The translations under genes were made by a program, and so were the position numbers. A model generated the notes under the pieces. That model worked only from the letters and a program-made list of their open reading frames with translations, searched no databases and had not been told where the DNA came from. 16,459 bases of DNA from an uncultured Muribaculaceae bacterium (GTDB lineage: Bacteria; Bacteroidota; Bacteroidia; Bacteroidales; Muribaculaceae): the NCBI GenBank assembly GCA_910588035.1, contig CAJUPY010000035.1:1-16459 (forward strand), given 5' to 3'. This document shows positions 13,996 to 16,459 of the stretch, one piece after another; the stretch's first letter is position 1; each line of letters begins with the position of its first letter.

Positions 13996-14667
13996 TTATT
14001 TGAAATTCAGGTTTATTTTGTTTTCATCGAGGTTGGAGTTATTGACATTCAAGGTCAGATTTTCCACGCCCATTAGTTTTATCAGATCGCTTGTGTTGAA
14101 GACAACATGAAAGTTTGCAAGATAGGTCTCGGGTGTCGGTTTGACTTCATGGACGAGCCATGCCTCTGCCGAATGTCCGTTGACTGACTGAGGATCTATC
14201 GCTATTGTCAGACGTCTTTTCTCAACAGGATATGCGAGACCGCCATAGATTATGACCCGTCCGAGCATAGTGCGGCAACTCATCAGATAGACTGGCGATG
14301 AGTCCCAGCCGTTGAGTTGCGTTTTGTTGATCAGAGTCGCGTCGATGTTGGTCAAGGGTGAATATGAGACTATGTCTATGGGACCTGACATGTAGGGTTT
14401 GCCTGACTGGGGTATGTATCTCAGGTATATGCATTGTCCGGGTTTGACAACCGCCGTGTCGAGAGGGGTCGGCGAAGTCATTGTTATTATTTCAGACGAT
14501 TGCGGTAGTTGCATCTGGAATATGGTTCCGTCGGTGTCGGTCGATTTTATCAACACGATGTCGCTCACGGCTATCGTCTCTGTCGGAGATGTGTTGTCGC
14601 ACGATGATGTCATGACGGCCGACAGACAGGCCGTGACGATCAGCAGTATGTTTTTCAGTTGTCGCAT
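13996..14667 (-). CDS. Lipoprotein, possibly NigD-like
   Basis: 223 aa. A signal peptide with a lipoprotein cysteine ends at about residue 23 (LLIVTACLSAVMTSSC). The Asp/Asn directly after the Cys is common in Bacteroidetes lipoproteins. The mature protein is mostly beta-strand. A first domain (about 30-105) reads SDIVLIKSTDTDGTIFQMQL through GQCIYLRYIPQSGKP. A second (about 115-220) includes RVIIYGGLAYPVEKRRLTIA and ends LNVNNSNLDENKINLNFK. This OB-like plus beta-sandwich outline recalls NigD-like proteins, but the match is from memory of the pattern only. The gene overlaps the end of the LolD-like ATPase gene by 13 nt, so the two are translationally coupled. Role unknown; it is probably outer-membrane or surface anchored. 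Confidence 0.75.
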   Translation of the reverse strand: MRQLKNILLIVTACLSAVMTSSCDNTSPTETIAVSDIVLIKSTDTDGTIFQMQLPQSSEIITMTSPTPLDTAVVKPGQCIYLRYIPQSGKPYMSGPIDIVSYSPLTNIDATLINKTQLNGWDSSPVYLMSCRTMLGRVIIYGGLAYPVEKRRLTIAIDPQSVNGHSAEAWLVHEVKPTPETYLANFHVVFNTSDLIKLMGVENLTLNVNNSNLDENKINLNFK

Positions 14668-15341
14668 GGCACATGTCGGTTTGTGGTTATAGCTGTGATT
14701 TTGCCGTCGGTCATGTGTATTATGCGGTCTGAATCGGCGGCCAGCGATTCGTCGTGAGTGACAATTATGAATGTTTGTCCGAGATCACTGCGAAGGTTGA
14801 AAAACAGTTGGTGGAGTTCTCGACGGTTTGCTGAGTCGAGGCTTCCAGAAGGTTCATCGGCCAGCACGACGCTCGGACTGTTGATCAGCGAACGGGCCAC
14901 GGCTGCCCGCTGTCTTTCACCGCCTGAGAGTTCCGATGGCCGGTGGTCGGCGCGTGGAGCAAGACCGAGATATGCGATCAGTTCTTTCGCTCTGTCAAAA
15001 GCGTCATTTCGTTTAGCTCCGCCGATCAGTGCCGGCATAGCCACGTTTTCGATCAGCGAGAATTCGGGCAGAAGCTGGTGGAACTGAAAAATAAAGCCGA
15101 TATTACGGTTTCTGAAACGCGACAGCAAGTTTTGTCTCAGCGAAAAAATGTCGGTTCCGTCGATGAAGACGCTGCCGCTGTCGGGACGGTCAAGAGAGCC
15201 GAGAATCTGAAGCAGGGTTGTCTTGCCTGCTCCGCTCGGACCTACAATCGAGATTATCTCGCTGCGGTTTACAGTCAGGCTGACGTCGGTCAGGACGTGG
15301 AGCTTGTCATAGCTTTTGTTTATGTTTTCGGCCTTAAGCAT
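14655..15341 (-). CDS. lolD: LolD-like ABC transporter ATP-binding protein
   Basis: A cytoplasmic ATPase of 228 aa. Walker A GPSGAGKTT (34-42), Q-loop Gln86 within FIFQFHQLLPEFSLIENV, signature LSGGERQRAAVARSL (138-152), Walker B VVLADEP (158-164) and H-loop His196 are all present. The FQFHQLLPEF stretch is close to LolD of the lipoprotein-release LolCDE complex; MacB and FtsE are the nearest alternatives. The start at 15341 (MLKAENINKSY) is chosen because the open frame further upstream is only the antisense of rpsA and its terminator. No LolC/LolE permease gene is adjacent, so the partner lies elsewhere. The downstream lipoprotein gene overlaps it by 13 nt. It heads the five-gene run down to the helicase. 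Confidence 0.88.
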   Translation of the reverse strand: MLKAENINKSYDKLHVLTDVSLTVNRSEIISIVGPSGAGKTTLLQILGSLDRPDSGSVFIDGTDIFSLRQNLLSRFRNRNIGFIFQFHQLLPEFSLIENVAMPALIGGAKRNDAFDRAKELIAYLGLAPRADHRPSELSGGERQRAAVARSLINSPSVVLADEPSGSLDSANRRELHQLFFNLRSDLGQTFIIVTHDESLAADSDRIIHMTDGKITAITTNRHVPCDN

Positions 15342-15349
15342 ATCTTTCG

Positions 15350-15379
15350 CGAAGTTACAAAATTGAAATGACATTTCAA
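15350..15379 (-). promoter_or_regulatory. Candidate promoter for lolD, overlapping a 17-bp palindrome
   Basis: On the minus strand TTG (15379-15377), 19 nt, then TAACTTCG (15357-15350), one base off TAnnTTTG. Start of transcription would be near 15344, only a few nt from the ATG at 15341, giving a leaderless or nearly leaderless message. The spacer region holds TTGAAATGACATTTCAA (15363-15379), an exact palindrome around a central base, which could be an operator. Confidence is limited by the imperfect -7 element. Confidence 0.4.
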
Positions 15380-15392
15380 CGGCCTGTGTGCT

Positions 15393-15432
15393 AAAAAAAG
15401 AAACGGAATGTGTCACGACACATTCCGTTTCT
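15393..15432 (-). terminator. Intrinsic terminator of rpsA
   Basis: A 15-bp stem (15399-15413 with 15418-15432; AGAAACGGAATGTGT pairing ACACATTCCGTTTCT) encloses the 4-nt loop CACG. On the minus strand seven T residues (15399-15393) follow the stem. It lies 34 nt after the rpsA stop codon and just upstream of the lolD promoter candidate, so it separates the two transcription units. Confidence 0.93.
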
Positions 15433-15465
15433 GTATAGTTGGTTTCTGTATTCTCTAAATAGAGA

Positions 15466-16459
15466 TTACTTGCCGCCGTTGGCGAGTTTCTCTTTGAGAG
15501 CAGCGAGTGCTTCGATGTCGCCGAGGGTTGTTTTCTCGATAGCGGGCTGAACCATTGCGGGTTCTTCAGCTTTACGCTCGTTCTTGCGGCCTGCTTTGGG
15601 AGCACGGGGCTGCTTTTCTGCTTTGGCTTCATCTTCGAAGATGCGGCTGTGGCTGAGAATGATGCGCTTGCTGTCTTTGTTGAACTCGATGACCTTGAAG
15701 TTGAGTTTCTCGTCAACTTTAGCGGTTGACTTGTCTTCTTTAACAAGGTGTTTGGGAGTTGCGAAGCCTTCAACGCCGTAGGGGAGGGCGATCACAGCAC
15801 CCTTGTCGAGCATCTCGACGATAGTGCCTTCATGGATCGATCCGACAGTGAAGATTGTCTCGAAAACGTCCCAGGGATTTTCTTCGAGCTGTTTGTGACC
15901 GAGGCTGAGGCGACGGTTCTCTTTGTCGATTTCGAGAACCTGAACATCGATGTCAACACCGATCTGGGTGAATTCGCTGGGGTGTTTGATTTTCTTTGTC
16001 CAGCTGAGGTCGCTGATGTGGATCAGGCCGTCAACGCCTTCTTCGATTTCAACAAACACACCGAAGTTGGTGAAGTTGCGCACTTTTGCAGTGTGGCGGC
16101 TTCCAACCGGGTAGCGAACCTCGATGTCTTCCCAGGGATCTTTTTTGAGTTGTTTGATGCCGAGGCTCATCTTGCGGTCCTCGCGGTCGAGTGTCAGGAT
16201 GACAGCTTCGACTTCGTCGCCTACCTTCATGAAGTCTTGTGCAGAACGCAGGTGCTGGCTCCATGACATTTCGCTCACGTGGATAAGACCTTCGACGCCG
16301 GGGGCGATTTCAAGGAATGCACCATAGTCGGCCATGACAACTACGCGGCCTTTGACTTTGTCGCCAACCTTGAGGTTGGTGTCGAGTGCGTCCCAAGGAT
16401 GGCTCTGGAGCTGCTTGAGACCGAGGGCGATGCGTTTTTTCTCGTTGTCGAAGTCGAGA
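15466..16459 (-). CDS. rpsA: 30S ribosomal protein S1 (5' partial)
   Basis: The C-terminal 330 residues of S1, which binds mRNA on the 30S subunit; the N-terminal part lies beyond the right edge. Visible are the end of one S1 domain (LDFDNEKKRIALGLKQLQSH) and two canonical S1 domains (KGRVVVMADYGAFLEIAPGV; AKVRNFTNFGVFVEIEEGVD). A more divergent domain follows (GTIVEMLDKGAVIALPYGVE). Each typical domain ends in a basic RKMSLG/RRLSLG motif followed by KQL and a Pro-Trp pair. A charged Lys/Ala/Pro linker then leads to the C-terminal TTLGDIEALAALKEKLANGG, typical of Bacteroidetes S1. The partial frame is intact to the window end. A strong intrinsic terminator follows the stop codon. Confidence 0.96.
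   Translation of the reverse strand, partial: LDFDNEKKRIALGLKQLQSHPWDALDTNLKVGDKVKGRVVVMADYGAFLEIAPGVEGLIHVSEMSWSQHLRSAQDFMKVGDEVEAVILTLDREDRKMSLGIKQLKKDPWEDIEVRYPVGSRHTAKVRNFTNFGVFVEIEEGVDGLIHISDLSWTKKIKHPSEFTQIGVDIDVQVLEIDKENRRLSLGHKQLEENPWDVFETIFTVGSIHEGTIVEMLDKGAVIALPYGVEGFATPKHLVKEDKSTAKVDEKLNFKVIEFNKDSKRIILSHSRIFEDEAKAEKQPRAPKAGRKNERKAEEPAMVQPAIEKTTLGDIEALAALKEKLANGGK

Noticed and set aside
14655..15341. LolD-like ATPase as the missing ATPase of the TolC/HlyD/ABC-2 operon
   Set aside because: LolD/MacB-type ATPases pair with MacB-fold permeases, not ABC-2 permeases, and the two loci are about 6 kb apart in different transcription units.
15342..15773. Upstream extension of the LolD-like frame (about 144 extra residues, Ser/Thr/Lys-rich)
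   Set aside because: It runs antisense-in-frame along the same strand through the rpsA 3' end and its terminator; the sequence is an out-of-frame reading of rpsA with no domain, and the ATPase family starts at MLKAENINKSY.

Overview
The window looks like Bacteroidota chromosome, most probably order Bacteroidales (GC near 50% would suit Muribaculaceae or a relative; the family is a guess). The grounds are a DUF3467 protein, a KMGKS-type cysteinyl-tRNA synthetase, the rRNA pseudouridine synthase next to asnS, a LolD-like ATPase, short lipoprotein signals, weak Shine-Dalgarno sequences, and promoter-like elements of the Bacteroides type (TTTG about 19 nt upstream of TAnnTTTG). No insertion sequences, phage genes, tRNA/rRNA genes or CRISPR arrays were seen.

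Layout. (1) 2-2397, plus strand: translation-related genes. A pseudouridine synthase with a repetitive Gly/Tyr/Arg/Gln N-terminal extension (5' end outside the window) is followed by asnS and a strong intrinsic terminator. (2) 2524-3924, plus strand: a compact three-gene module of an ECF sigma factor, a 108-aa single-span membrane protein in the anti-sigma position, and a secreted Spy/CpxP-like helical protein. Its layout resembles CnrYXH-type envelope or metal sensing. It ends in a perfect 25-bp hairpin shared with the next operon. (3) 8873-3953, minus strand: a tripartite export operon of TolC-family outer membrane protein, HlyD-family adaptor and two paralogous ABC-2 permeases, with no ATPase gene. 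A 20-bp palindrome sits just upstream. (4) 10484-9036, minus strand: a YbdG-like mechanosensitive channel with a recognisable Bacteroidetes promoter and a leader of about 200 nt. (5) 15341-10764, minus strand: a tight five-gene run of lolD-like ATPase, lipoprotein, DUF3467 protein, cysS and a RecD-like helicase with a probable TTG start. (6) 15466 to the window end, minus strand: the 3' two thirds or so of rpsA (ribosomal protein S1), with a textbook intrinsic terminator.

Most of the window is housekeeping. The parts most worth a second look are the sigma/anti-sigma/CpxP-like module with its candidate autoregulatory promoter, the ATPase-less ABC-2 export operon with its palindromic operator candidate, and the repeat-rich disordered extension on the pseudouridine synthase.
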